From NCBI GenBank assembly GCA_904420085.1, contig CAJFUA010000023.1:1-63051 (forward strand): 63,051 nucleotides of DNA, given 5' to 3'. This document shows, piece by piece, positions 1 through 8,926 of this stretch; position 1 is the first letter of the stretch, and every line of letters begins with the position of its first letter. The notes beneath the pieces are model-generated. The model did not search any database. It was given only the letters and a program-made list of their open reading frames with translations, and was not told the DNA's origin. The DNA comes from an uncultured Eubacterium sp. GTDB taxonomy: Bacteria > Bacillota > Clostridia > Lachnospirales > Lachnospiraceae. The position numbers and the translations under genes are program-made.

Positions 1-1
1 C

Positions 2-1299
2 GACGGAGTAGACAGTGACAAAGGCGATAATGAATTTACCCCTTTCCGTAATCTGTTCAATGATTTTTACGCACGCGATACAAGCAAGAAAATCCGCGCA
101 GTCATGTGGTCAAAGGGCAATGCCGGAGAACATCTTTGTACCAATCCGCCCTATGGGTACAGGAAAGACCAGACGACAAAAAGAAATGGATTGTAGACGA
201 GGAAGCTGCCGCTGTAGTAAAGAGGATTTTTGATTTGTGTATTGCCGGAAAAGGACCCATGCAGATAGCAAAAGTGCTGACAGCGGACAAGGTGTTGACA
301 GTCAAAGCCTACTATGCAAAGCGTGACGGAAAGGCTATGCCGGACAACCTGTATCGGTGGGATTACAAATCCATATCGGGGATATTGGAACGCCCGGAAT
401 ATACAGGGTGTACGGTCAATTTCAAGACCTATTCCAAATCCCACAAACTGAAAAAGCGTCTGCAAAATTCGCCGGAAAATCAACGGATTTTCCTCAATAC
501 CCAACCTGCTATTATCGAGGAGCAAGTATTTGAGAGGGTGCAGGAATTAAGAGCAAACAAACGCCGCCCCACAAAGACAGGGCGGCAAGGCTTATTCTCC
601 GGCTTGCTTTATTGCGCTGACTGCGGCGAAAAGCTGTACTTTTGCACGACAAACAGTTTTACGCCCAATCAAGAGCATTATGTCTGCTCCAACTACAAGA
701 GCAATACAGGTACTTGCTCCGCGCATTTTATCCGAGAAGAAACCTTAAAGCTGTTCGTCCTGCAAAGGATATTTGATGTAACGGCTATGTTCTTTGATGA
801 TATACAGAGCTTTCAAAACATGGTTTATCAGCAGAGGTTTGAGGAAGCGGAAAAGACAGTAAAGCGGCAAAAGAAAGAACTCGAACAGGCAAGGAAACGG
901 ATTGCCGAGCTTGACCGTATTTTCAAGCGGATTTACGAGGACGATATTAACGGCACAATCAGCCACGAAAGATTCTTGAAGTTGTCCGCAGAGTATGAAG
1001 CGGAGCAAAAGGAACTGACAGAGTTTGTCAAGACAGAACAAGCTGCCGTTGATACTTACGAACAGGACAGAACGGATTTTGACAGCTTTGCTGCCGTTAT
1101 CCGCAAGTATGTGGGAATACGGGAATTAACGCCTACTATCGTCAATGAGTTTGTAAAGAAAATCATTGTCCACGCGCCAGACAAATCCAGCGGACACCGC
1201 AGACAGAAGATTGAAATTGTCTGGAACTTTATCGGGGAACTGGAACAGGACGAGGACAAGCAAACGGTTGAAAGGCAGAGAAAAAGCAGAACGGCATAG
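2..1299 (+). pseudogene. Large serine recombinase (DUF4368 type), 5'-truncated by window and frameshifted
   Basis: This is the middle and C-terminal part of a transposon/ICE large serine recombinase; the catalytic resolvase domain lies left of the window. Reading from base 2 gives the conserved block EFTPFRNLFNDFYARDTSKK and then NPPYGYRKD. At about 168-171 the frame is lost and continues one register over as DDKKKWIVDEEAA to the stop at 1299. One missing C in a CC(C) run at 169-170 would restore the expected RKDPDDKKKW. The later part has the recombinase domain, a zinc beta-ribbon (YCADCGEKL, then two more Cys near VCSNY and GTCSAHF), a coiled coil, and a DUF4368 tail. Such recombinases usually sit at one end of the element they move, so a mobile element probably extends leftward. 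The break is either a true inactivating mutation or a one-base sequence error. Confidence 0.85.
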
Positions 1300-1314
1300 C
1301 CTTTGACTATGCCG
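1292..1314 (+). other. Inverted repeat over the recombinase stop codon
   Basis: CGGCATAG and CTATGCCG form a perfect 8-bp stem around a 7-nt loop, and the stop codon lies inside the left arm. No T-run follows, so it is a poor intrinsic terminator. It could protect the mRNA 3' end or mark the region close to the element boundary. Confidence 0.5.
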
Positions 1315-1409
1315 CCCTGCAACAAGATTAAATTACTTCCTTATGGGTATGCGCGTTTTTTGCAACCCCTTATATAAACTATGTCGATTCTTTCTTGCTG
1401 TTCAATTTT

Positions 1410-2192
1410 CTAGATTTCTTTGGAAATTTCCACAACCAAATCCCTATCATACCCTAACTGAATAATTTCCTCAGGCGAAAATCTTTGAAGCATATTTTTT
1501 ATGGCCTGTTTTTCCGCCTCTGTTTTGCCTTCCGCCATACCTTTCTTCTCTGCGTCATGCAGAAATACACTCATATACATATACTCTTTTCTCCACTTCT
1601 GATTCTTCTTTACCTTCTCTACTTCTTCCCTCAGTATAGCAGAAAAATCATTGTCCGTAAACTGACCCCGGATACTTTTTAGAAACACTTCACAGTCTTT
1701 ACTTATGTCTCCTTTATAGCCACCGGTATTCATAAATATAGTGGTGCTTCCGTCCCCCAATTCCAGCCCTTCCTCTTCCATACATCTGTTTTGAAACGTA
1801 TACTTATAACAGCCTTTTCCGAATATGTCAAAGTTACAGATAAATATCACATAGCTGTGATTCAGGCTTTCATACGGCTCCCCTTTTTCCATTAAATCCA
1901 GATCAATTAAATCATGGTAATACCTGCTCCGTTTAGGCAGGTTATCCATATCCGTGTTCTGTATCTCCACATTGTAGATGGTCTTTTCTTCATCTTTGAT
2001 ATATACATCCAGACGGATTCCCTTGGCATCGCGGCGTATCTCTACGGTTTTCTCATAGGCGGAATAATCGATTCCCGTTACCTCCTTCCCCAGTATTTCT
2101 GAAAGTATCTTTTTGCACAGTTCCTCGTTCAGCATCACTTTCTGAAAAATAAAATTATCAGAAAGTCCTAATTCTTCCCACTTTTGTGTCAT
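1410..2192 (-). CDS. Rpn family recombination-promoting nuclease / PD-(D/E)XK transposase-like protein
   Basis: 260 aa, the usual size for this family. The N-terminus (LGLSDNFIFQKVMLNEELCK) and the segment GIRLDVYIKDEE...YNVEIQNTD match the Rpn/PDDEXK transposase-like family. The D of RLDVY and the ExQ of VEIQ fit a PD-(D/E)XK active site. The YYHDLIDLDLMEKGEPY segment is also typical, and the C-terminal third is a charged helical tail (EKKGMAEGKTEAEKQ). Related RpnA-type proteins are DNA endonucleases that stimulate RecA-independent recombination; the cellular role of this one is unknown. It stands alone next to the presumed element end, so it may be element cargo or chromosomal. The start has an AGGAGG only 3 nt upstream of ATG, an unusually short spacing. 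Confidence 0.85.
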   Translation of the reverse strand: MTQKWEELGLSDNFIFQKVMLNEELCKKILSEILGKEVTGIDYSAYEKTVEIRRDAKGIRLDVYIKDEEKTIYNVEIQNTDMDNLPKRSRYYHDLIDLDLMEKGEPYESLNHSYVIFICNFDIFGKGCYKYTFQNRCMEEEGLELGDGSTTIFMNTGGYKGDISKDCEVFLKSIRGQFTDNDFSAILREEVEKVKKNQKWRKEYMYMSVFLHDAEKKGMAEGKTEAEKQAIKNMLQRFSPEEIIQLGYDRDLVVEISKEI

Positions 2193-2229
2193 TATCCTCC
2201 TGATTCCGTTCCGGTACGGAGTTTTTATT

Positions 2230-2241
2230 CAAAACGTTTTG
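2230..2241. promoter_or_regulatory. Perfect palindrome CAAAACGTTTTG upstream of the Rpn gene
   Basis: A 12-bp perfect palindrome about 38-49 bp upstream of the minus-strand Rpn start. AAAACGTTTT-type palindromes are common LacI-family operators, so this may be a repressor site. The same core recurs at 38443-38452. No regulator gene is visible nearby. Confidence 0.35.
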
Positions 2242-2290
2242 TACGCTTATAATATCACAAAATATATAAATATGTCAAATATTATTTATA

Positions 2291-2851
2291 TTACGGGTCA
2301 TATCTTTTTCTATACAACCAATATCCCATCCCTGTCCCCAGTGTATTCATAATCAGATCCTCCGTCTGGAACACACCGCACTGAAGCAGCAGCTGGGAAA
2401 CTTCAATCAATAAGCTTCCCAGTAAACCTGCCAGCAGCGCCCATCCGGTTTTTCTCATTTTTTTCCAAATCATTGGTAAAAATATGCCCAATGGAATAAA
2501 AAAAACTGCGTTGGCAACGGCATATAACACAATATACTGCCACCCTCCGGGACTGTTAAAAGGAATCAGGTCAATTTCATGAACCCCACCTATAGGTCTG
2601 AGTAAAACTGATATCTGAATCAGTAAAACAACATATGCTCCAAGCACGGATTCTGTTAATATCTTTTTATATAAACATTTTCGCAGACGGTTTTCCTGCA
2701 ATTTGGACATATAATATTTTTTTGTAATGAAATGTATGATAATTCCAACAATGATTGCCAGCGGCAGGGACATCAGAAATTTCATTGCCATGTCACACAC
2801 CATCGCAAAAATATGGTCAAATATCATCTTATTTATTTCCTGCCTTATCAT
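2291..2851 (-). CDS. VanZ family membrane protein
   Basis: 186 aa from the ATG at 2851, chosen because AAGGAGT lies 5 nt upstream; an in-frame ATG 33 bases earlier has no such site. There are about four to five hydrophobic segments: FLMSLPLAIIVGIIIHF, VLGAYVVLLIQISVLL, YIVLYAVANAVFFIPLGIFL and LLAGLLGSLLIEVSQLLL. The ending EDLIMNTLGTGMGYWLY is the signature end of VanZ domains. VanZ of the vanA cluster gives low teicoplanin resistance by an unclear route, and most homologues are uncharacterised. It is the last gene of the polysaccharide operon, 72 bp after the DUF1796 gene, so a role at the envelope is likely but unproven. Confidence 0.85.
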   Translation of the reverse strand: MIRQEINKMIFDHIFAMVCDMAMKFLMSLPLAIIVGIIIHFITKKYYMSKLQENRLRKCLYKKILTESVLGAYVVLLIQISVLLRPIGGVHEIDLIPFNSPGGWQYIVLYAVANAVFFIPLGIFLPMIWKKMRKTGWALLAGLLGSLLIEVSQLLLQCGVFQTEDLIMNTLGTGMGYWLYRKRYDP

Positions 2852-2923
2852 TGAACACTCCTTATAATATAAACTTGTCTCCAAGCCACATTATTTTAAT
2901 CATCTGCTCTGACCGGTTCATAT

Positions 2924-3664
2924 CTAATACTGTTTTTTATGTATATACGGCTTACAGAATATCTTTTGTAACTGCTTTTTTACTTTCTTTCTATATTTTG
3001 TGAAAATAAAATTTTCTTTTTTCTGCTTTTCCATATATCTCTCAACATTACGCTGTCTTCCATCATATTCTATTCTTCTTAAAAATAAATCCAACTCCCT
3101 GTTTTTCTCCAATGGTTTTCTCGCTACCACATCACCTTCATCTGAAGAAACAAAATATATTTTTATTTTTTCGCATTTCGAAACAACTTCATTATTTGCA
3201 ATAAAAATAATGTCATTATCCTGATGAAAACTCTTTAACAATCCTAATATCTTATCATAATTTTGTTCTAAATAATCTATTTCTTCAAAACCCTTTTCAT
3301 TGGAAATATATCTGATAAATAAAGTCGGTTCTTTTATATTTTGAAAGAATCGTTCAATGCGTTTCTTATATTTTTCATAAACAGACGGAAGTTGTTCTTT
3401 TAACGGTACATATTGATTAAAATCATGAAAAAATGCCATGCCGTATTCCATATCTTTATAATGGGATAATTCCATTTTGTTTTGATATAAATTTTCATAT
3501 TTTAAGAAATTCTGAAACCGGGTTGTCAATGCCTTTTCAACGCCCTTCCATTCCGTAATGCACCAGTCAAAGGGAGAAGAGCAGTTCCTCAATCCTATGC
3601 GTTCTAATTCTAATGCAACAGAACAGAAATATCCCAGTGATATAAAATGTTTATATTTTTTCAT
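2924..3664 (-). CDS. DUF1796 family putative papain-like cysteine peptidase
   Basis: 246 aa. The N-terminus HFISLGYFCSVALELERIGL followed by SSPFDW is the DUF1796 signature (S-L-G-x-x-C ... R-x-x-S-x-P-F-D-W). The family has been proposed to have a papain-like fold with that Cys as nucleophile; here it is Cys14. The C-terminus is very basic, without a signal peptide or membrane segment, so it is probably cytoplasmic. It overlaps the upstream flippase gene by 14 bp, so the two are translationally coupled, and GGAGG precedes the ATG. Members often occur in surface glycan loci, but neither substrate nor reaction is established. It could equally be a glycan-modifying transferase. Confidence 0.75.
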   Translation of the reverse strand: MKKYKHFISLGYFCSVALELERIGLRNCSSPFDWCITEWKGVEKALTTRFQNFLKYENLYQNKMELSHYKDMEYGMAFFHDFNQYVPLKEQLPSVYEKYKKRIERFFQNIKEPTLFIRYISNEKGFEEIDYLEQNYDKILGLLKSFHQDNDIIFIANNEVVSKCEKIKIYFVSSDEGDVVARKPLEKNRELDLFLRRIEYDGRQRNVERYMEKQKKENFIFTKYRKKVKKQLQKIFCKPYIHKKQY

Positions 3665-5063
3665 TATTTATCCTCCCAATCTTTTCCAATATATGAAGGG
3701 CAAATTTTTTATTTAAAATCAACATCAATGCTATGCAAAACACGGTAGTTAAAATCACTGTCATGAGACTGCCGATATACGTTACCACACTAACCAAAAT
3801 GGAGATAATAAACATTGAAATAAATTCACTCCATTTTATATGTAAAGTAAAGTATTTTTTTGAATGTATAATTCTTAATACAAATAAAAACAAATAGGCC
3901 GCAAATGTAGAAAAACTGGCTGCATATAACCCTATAAACTGTATTAACATTATATTAACAGCAATATTTACTCCTGCCGACGATACGGTAGATACGACAC
4001 TGCGTTTCGTTTCTCTTGATATTTGATATCCGATACCTAAAAAACTGCTCAATGCACTAAAAACAGTACTCAAATACAGAAACCCTGTGTATTGCCATGC
4101 ACTTTGATACTCTGTACTGACAAACCATCCTATCATTAATTTTGTGGCAGGTATTGCACAGATAATCAGAGAAAATATTAATGTATAATACTGCCTGAAT
4201 ACTTTACTGTAAAATGAATCTCTGTCAGGAGAATCATACTCTTTGATAACTGACTCCTGTAAAGCAAGATACACGATACCTGTAATTGTGGTAATAATTG
4301 TAGGAAACTTATTCGCAATTGCGTATATTCCATTATACGCAGTTCCCAAAAAAAGCAGGATTATATATCTGTCAGAAGAATGAACAATCCACCAGCTTAA
4401 TGAATTTGGTATTAAAGGCAGCGAGTATGACAACATTGATTTTGATAATTTTGTATTAAACCGACACGTTAAAAAGCCCCTTAAGGATGGTTGCCGCATA
4501 AAAATAAACAGTATCGTAAGAATATTTGCCATGGTTTTGGAAATTAACAGCGCCTCTATTCCCATGCCTAACACAACAAGCCCCAGAATTTCTAAAAAAA
4601 GCAGAATCACACTGTTAATAATACCACTTAAAGCGTATACATGACTGTTCGACATTCCTCTTACGGCATTCAGAATTACCTGATAAATGGTAGAACTTCC
4701 GAGCATTGCCGCAATAAATCCTACATATTGAATATGAAACTTTACATTAATCAGCAAAAGAACAATAATTGCTAAACATGTAGTAAATATCACTGTTTTT
4801 ATACAGTTAGATACTATTTCTATTTTGTTTCTTTTGCTGTCATCTATTAACCAACGATATATTCCTTCATCGTAAGAGCAGATAATAATTGGTAAAAATA
4901 AACTTATTGTTGTTAAGATCAAATCATAATATCCCAACTCCTCTGCCCCAATGTAATACGTATATACCAGTACCATTATGTAAGCTAAAATCTTAGAGCC
5001 AAAATTACCGACCGCATATATCATTGTATTTTTCAGTATTTTATTTTCCCGACTCACTGTCAT
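3651..5063 (-). CDS. Polysaccharide flippase (Wzx, MOP/MATE superfamily)
   Basis: 470 aa with about 12-14 hydrophobic helices along the whole length. The start (KILKNTMIYAVGNFGSKILAYIMVLVYTYY) is typical of the oligosaccharide flippase family. Its role is to move undecaprenyl-diphosphate-linked repeat units across the cytoplasmic membrane before polymerisation. It lies 48 bp after the MenD-like gene and overlaps the DUF1796 gene. Together with the Wzy polymerase and the initiating sugar transferase it shows that the locus uses a Wzx/Wzy-dependent route. Substrate specificity cannot be read from sequence. Confidence 0.9.
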   Translation of the reverse strand: MTVSRENKILKNTMIYAVGNFGSKILAYIMVLVYTYYIGAEELGYYDLILTTISLFLPIIICSYDEGIYRWLIDDSKRNKIEIVSNCIKTVIFTTCLAIIVLLLINVKFHIQYVGFIAAMLGSSTIYQVILNAVRGMSNSHVYALSGIINSVILLFLEILGLVVLGMGIEALLISKTMANILTILFIFMRQPSLRGFLTCRFNTKLSKSMLSYSLPLIPNSLSWWIVHSSDRYIILLFLGTAYNGIYAIANKFPTIITTITGIVYLALQESVIKEYDSPDRDSFYSKVFRQYYTLIFSLIICAIPATKLMIGWFVSTEYQSAWQYTGFLYLSTVFSALSSFLGIGYQISRETKRSVVSTVSSAGVNIAVNIMLIQFIGLYAASFSTFAAYLFLFVLRIIHSKKYFTLHIKWSEFISMFIISILVSVVTYIGSLMTVILTTVFCIALMLILNKKFALHILEKIGRINNEKI

Positions 5064-5111
5064 TTATCCTCCTGACCGTCTTCAAACTTATCGTGTGATT
5101 TTCAGGAGCAT

Positions 5112-6839
5112 TTATTTAAACACACGTTTTATTGCATTAACCGTTTCGTTACCTAATACATTTTTAATCTTATGCTTAAGATTATCAGACAGGTTCAACC
5201 CCTTATTTTTTTCAATAAGTAATTGATATGCTCCAGCTTCATCACTATCTTTCACAAACACCTCAAATAAAACCGGTTTTTCCGTTTCCCCACAAAAGTA
5301 ATCCGCCTGTTTTGTAAAATCTTCCATATTGTTGGCTGAAAGATATTCGAAACCACATGTCCGGGCCCAGCCCTCTGCATTCTTATAATGTCCTTCAGCT
5401 GCAATGTATCTGCCAATACTGTGACTGTCTCCTCCATGTAATTTAAACTCAATCCCCCCATCATTATTTACCAGAAGGATTCTTAAATTATTTTTTATAT
5501 GTCGTATTCCAAGGGAATTCATGTCATAAAAGAAAGCTAAATCTCCTGTTACCATAAAACATAATTTATCTGTGGCAACACTCTGACCAATTAGGGTGGA
5601 CATTCCTCCGTCAATTCCAAAAGCTCCCACATTACTGTAACATTCTATAGATGCATCCAATGCAAATAAATTCCATATTCTTAAGCTATTTAATATGGCA
5701 AATTGAATGATACTATTTGACGGCATGCGGCCGGATAAATACTGTGCAATCGCTGCATTCGAAAACGGTAATTCTATATCCGTGGACCTGCTCTCCGTCA
5801 AATTCTTCCATCGCTTGTAGAATTCATGGTTCTGTACAGACTTATCACTTTGTGCATCCAAAAAAGATACCAAAAAATTTTTCAAGCTCATTTCAAAGAT
5901 TTTCGTCAATTTGTCATATGTATCAACTACATTCCCATCATCACAAATTCTCCAATGTTCCATATCTGCATATTCAACCCGCGACAGAACATTATACAGC
6001 GGATAGTCTCCTGTCTGCCCGCCTATGCTAATCACAACATTGGGTTTATATTCCTCGGCGAAATCTTTAGATTTCATGGTCAGCATGGCTAAATTTGCCT
6101 TTAAGGCATATTTCCCTGAATAATTGGATAAATGATTGGTATAAATCATCACATCATATTTTTCAGCAAAAGCATTCATTAATTTTATCTCCTCTGCTGA
6201 AAAAGGTCCGTGTTCTCCTACGACAACCATAATTCTTTGATTCATTAAATCCAGGCCCAAAACCTCTTCGCCGGTAAATCTCTGAATATGTCTCACTTGC
6301 GGTCTGACAGAAGTCAAAGGAAAATCTAACCATGGGATACACAACTGAACCGGTCCTTTTCCATGATGCGTCACTTCCAATATTGCTTCGTTTGCCACAC
6401 GGATAGCGTGGAACTCATCATTTTCATCACTGATAAATGGCAGTTCAAATGATTTTTTTACGCAATCTTCTGGCAGAGATGTCTGATTTGGTGCCTGCAT
6501 ATATTCTTGATATGTAAATCTGGGATGTTTTGACATAGTTATAGCCAAAAGAGGAACTCTCTTATAATATGCTTCCGTCAGTCCCGGAACATAATTTCTT
6601 GTTGCCTGTGCACTGGTACATGACATTGCAATAATTTCTCCTGATTGCAGATACAGCCCGATTGCAAAATAGACGGCGCTTCTCTCATCTACAACGGAAT
6701 AGCATTCAAAAAAATCGTCATCCTGTACCGCCTTTACCAAAGAAATGTTTGTTCCTCCCGGACTGATTACTATTTTCTTAATATTATTTTTTTTGAGTAA
6801 ATTTACTACGATGTCAATACTTTTTTTGTTTCCTATCAT
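5112..6839 (-). CDS. MenD-like thiamine diphosphate-dependent enzyme in a polysaccharide operon
   Basis: 575 aa, full length for a ThDP enzyme. The Pyr domain has IVISPGGTNISL and the catalytic-type glutamate Glu52 in VVDERSAVYFAIG. The PP domain has the Mg-ThDP motif starting TGDLAFFYDMNSLG and ending NN, close to the MenD form GDLSFxHDxN. MenD makes SEPHCHC from isochorismate and 2-oxoglutarate, but no other menaquinone gene is present and SPGGTN replaces the usual SPGSR. It is followed 36 bp upstream in the operon by an SDR gene. A carboligase or decarboxylase that makes an unusual sugar or acyl substituent for the glycan is the likeliest role; YerE-type sugar carboligases, which also pair with a reductase, are a precedent. 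The real substrate is unknown. Confidence 0.8.
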   Translation of the reverse strand: MIGNKKSIDIVVNLLKKNNIKKIVISPGGTNISLVKAVQDDDFFECYSVVDERSAVYFAIGLYLQSGEIIAMSCTSAQATRNYVPGLTEAYYKRVPLLAITMSKHPRFTYQEYMQAPNQTSLPEDCVKKSFELPFISDENDEFHAIRVANEAILEVTHHGKGPVQLCIPWLDFPLTSVRPQVRHIQRFTGEEVLGLDLMNQRIMVVVGEHGPFSAEEIKLMNAFAEKYDVMIYTNHLSNYSGKYALKANLAMLTMKSKDFAEEYKPNVVISIGGQTGDYPLYNVLSRVEYADMEHWRICDDGNVVDTYDKLTKIFEMSLKNFLVSFLDAQSDKSVQNHEFYKRWKNLTESRSTDIELPFSNAAIAQYLSGRMPSNSIIQFAILNSLRIWNLFALDASIECYSNVGAFGIDGGMSTLIGQSVATDKLCFMVTGDLAFFYDMNSLGIRHIKNNLRILLVNNDGGIEFKLHGGDSHSIGRYIAAEGHYKNAEGWARTCGFEYLSANNMEDFTKQADYFCGETEKPVLFEVFVKDSDEAGAYQLLIEKNKGLNLSDNLKHKIKNVLGNETVNAIKRVFK

Positions 6840-6875
6840 TGAAATACAATTCTCCTATTCTTCAAATAATATATT

Positions 6876-7736
6876 TTATCCTTTTAACGTATAACCTCCA
6901 TCAGCCAGTATGGTCTGTCCAGTCATAAAATTGCACGCATCACTTAACATAAATGCAGCCAGTTCTGCGATCTCTTCTGGCAGTGCCACTCTCTTTAAAA
7001 TATTTTGTTCGCAGTATGTATTGTTTTTCTGCTCTAACGAAAACTGCTGCATCTGTGTTTTTACAACACCCGGAGCTATACCATTTACAATAACTCCATA
7101 ACGTGCCATGTTCAGAGCCAGCCCCTGCGTCAAACCACAAACATCCCATTTTGACATACGGTATGGATAATTTGCAGCAACAAAGCCACCTTGTGAACTA
7201 ATGTTAATTATTTTACGTATTTTTCCCGGTTCAAAATTTTTAATCCATTGTTTACAGATGAATTCACTCATAAAGAATGTTCCCCTGCTGTTTGTATTAT
7301 ATATCCGTTCCCACTCATTCCAAGAAACATTGGGAAAAAATTCTTTCGGCTGTACACCTGCATTGTTAATTAATACATCTATTTCTCCCCCAAAAATTTC
7401 TAAACATTCATTGAACTTATCTTCATAATTTTCCCTATCCGTTATATCCCATACGATATAATGTGCTTTAGCAGAATCGATTTTTTTTATCGCTTCAATA
7501 AGTTTTTTTTCATTCCTACCGGTGATAATAACTTTGGCTCCACAATTTACACATTTATCAGCAATGGCAAAGCCGATACCACTTCCGGCTCCCGTAATTA
7601 AAATTTTTTTTCCTTTTAATAAATCATCATAGTTCACATTAGAAACCGTAACCGTATTAATCCCTCCATATTTAAAAGTTTGGTTAAAAGACTTTACGGA
7701 TAAATACAGTCTTTGCATCATTTTCCTAATCTTCAT
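6876..7736 (-). CDS. Short-chain dehydrogenase/reductase (SDR)
   Basis: 286 aa with all classical SDR marks: cofactor motif ILITGAGSGIGFAIA, structural NNAG, catalytic Ser in INISSQGG, and YxxxK as YRMSK (Tyr and Lys present). The C-terminal end NFMTGQTILADGGYTLKG is typical of FabG-like enzymes. It should be a NAD(P)-dependent oxidoreductase acting on a hydroxyl/keto group. The start overlaps the upstream pyruvyl-transferase gene by 4 bp (ATGA). An N-terminal extension of about 40 residues (basic, MKIRKMMQRLYLSVKS) precedes the Rossmann fold. Next to the MenD-like enzyme it probably reduces or oxidises that enzyme's product. Confidence 0.9.
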   Translation of the reverse strand: MKIRKMMQRLYLSVKSFNQTFKYGGINTVTVSNVNYDDLLKGKKILITGAGSGIGFAIADKCVNCGAKVIITGRNEKKLIEAIKKIDSAKAHYIVWDITDRENYEDKFNECLEIFGGEIDVLINNAGVQPKEFFPNVSWNEWERIYNTNSRGTFFMSEFICKQWIKNFEPGKIRKIINISSQGGFVAANYPYRMSKWDVCGLTQGLALNMARYGVIVNGIAPGVVKTQMQQFSLEQKNNTYCEQNILKRVALPEEIAELAAFMLSDACNFMTGQTILADGGYTLKG

Positions 7737-8920
7737 TTTTTACCCTCACTTACCTTTTCCAGTATCTGTCCTATATCATCTTTTAAAATCTCAATCAGTT
7801 TATCCGTAATTTCTGCTGATTTTCTCACTTCTCCATTAAGTTTATGATAATTATCCATGTATTCAATGGTTTTCTCTACTGCCTCGTCCGTCTCCATATG
7901 CATTCCGTCAATCATATATGAATAGTTATAGTTTCCAAACACCCCTTCAAATTTCTTACTGTATGCAAAAGGAATGGTTGCTACCCCGCTGGAAAAAGCA
8001 CCTATGGTAGAATGCATACGTGCTCCCGTAAACACATCCATTGCGCTGATATAGTTTTTTGCTTCAATAGGCGTATGAAACTTCGGTGCAACAATTGTCT
8101 GCGGATACATTTCATGCAGTTCCTCACAGGCCAGACAGTCATTCTCACAGGGAACGCTTTCTGCAATCACATGAGGAATCAGATGAACTTCATATCTGCC
8201 ATCTTCTACTAATTTTTTAATCAGTCTGATACAATATTCTTTATAATCCGTTTTTAATCCAAACTGATTATTTCCGGTATAACCTCCATTCCACAAAAGC
8301 ATGGATACATTTACCCCTGCCTTGATTTTTTCACTTGTTATTTCTTCTTTATGATATGGCAGGCAGAAAGCCACATCCGTTACTGTTTTTACATGTACTC
8401 CTTTTATATGTTTCAATATTTCCATGGATTTCTCATCTCTGGAAAATACGGCAGATGCTCTGGTAATTATATATTTTGCCAGCTTTTTACTTAACCAATG
8501 TTTGTATGGCCCGTATGTCTGTGGCGCCAGCACCAGATTTTTCTTCTGTCTGATGGCGAGAAACTTTTCAAAAGATACCTTCAGCATACGTTTTACGCCG
8601 TAAATATCAGAAAAACTGTCTCCGCCCGTAAAGTCTATCACAAGACTGCAGTCTTTAATCTGCCTGTTTAACTCTACTAACTGTTTCACTTTTTTAAAGG
8701 AATAATTATATGTGGAAACCTCTGTCTTTCTTCCCGTAATCACATCCAATGCACCGTCGTTCATATGACGTATACTGTTATTAAAAAGAACATAGTGGGC
8801 GTCCATAATTCCTTTACTGCAGGCAATCTCATCAATAAGTTTTACCGCCGCATAACCTAATGCCGCAACCCCTTTATTTCCATTGTCTATATCAATTCCC
8901 ATGAATCCTATTTTAAACAT
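7733..8920 (-). CDS. Polysaccharide pyruvyl transferase family protein (first copy)
   Basis: 395 aa. It has the family outline: an N-terminal GNKGVAALGYAAVKLI glycine-rich segment, VIDFTGGDSFSDIYG, LVLAPQTYGPY, SRDEKSMEIL, VTDVAF and the late block FTGARMHSTIGAFSSGVATIPFAYS. Enzymes of this family (CsaB, WcaK, EpsO) transfer a pyruvate ketal from phosphoenolpyruvate to a sugar; some members do other sugar chemistry. It lies 6 bp after the Wzy gene and overlaps the SDR. There is a second, divergent copy at 11113-12273, so two different sugars or positions may be modified. Confidence 0.85.
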   Translation of the reverse strand: MFKIGFMGIDIDNGNKGVAALGYAAVKLIDEIACSKGIMDAHYVLFNNSIRHMNDGALDVITGRKTEVSTYNYSFKKVKQLVELNRQIKDCSLVIDFTGGDSFSDIYGVKRMLKVSFEKFLAIRQKKNLVLAPQTYGPYKHWLSKKLAKYIITRASAVFSRDEKSMEILKHIKGVHVKTVTDVAFCLPYHKEEITSEKIKAGVNVSMLLWNGGYTGNNQFGLKTDYKEYCIRLIKKLVEDGRYEVHLIPHVIAESVPCENDCLACEELHEMYPQTIVAPKFHTPIEAKNYISAMDVFTGARMHSTIGAFSSGVATIPFAYSKKFEGVFGNYNYSYMIDGMHMETDEAVEKTIEYMDNYHKLNGEVRKSAEITDKLIEILKDDIGQILEKVSEGKK

Positions 8921-8926
8921 TTTTTA

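Noticed and set aside
5112-6839. Menaquinone biosynthesis gene menD
   Set aside because: Motifs match MenD-like ThDP enzymes, but no other men gene is near and the gene is embedded in a glycan operon; true MenD is less likely.
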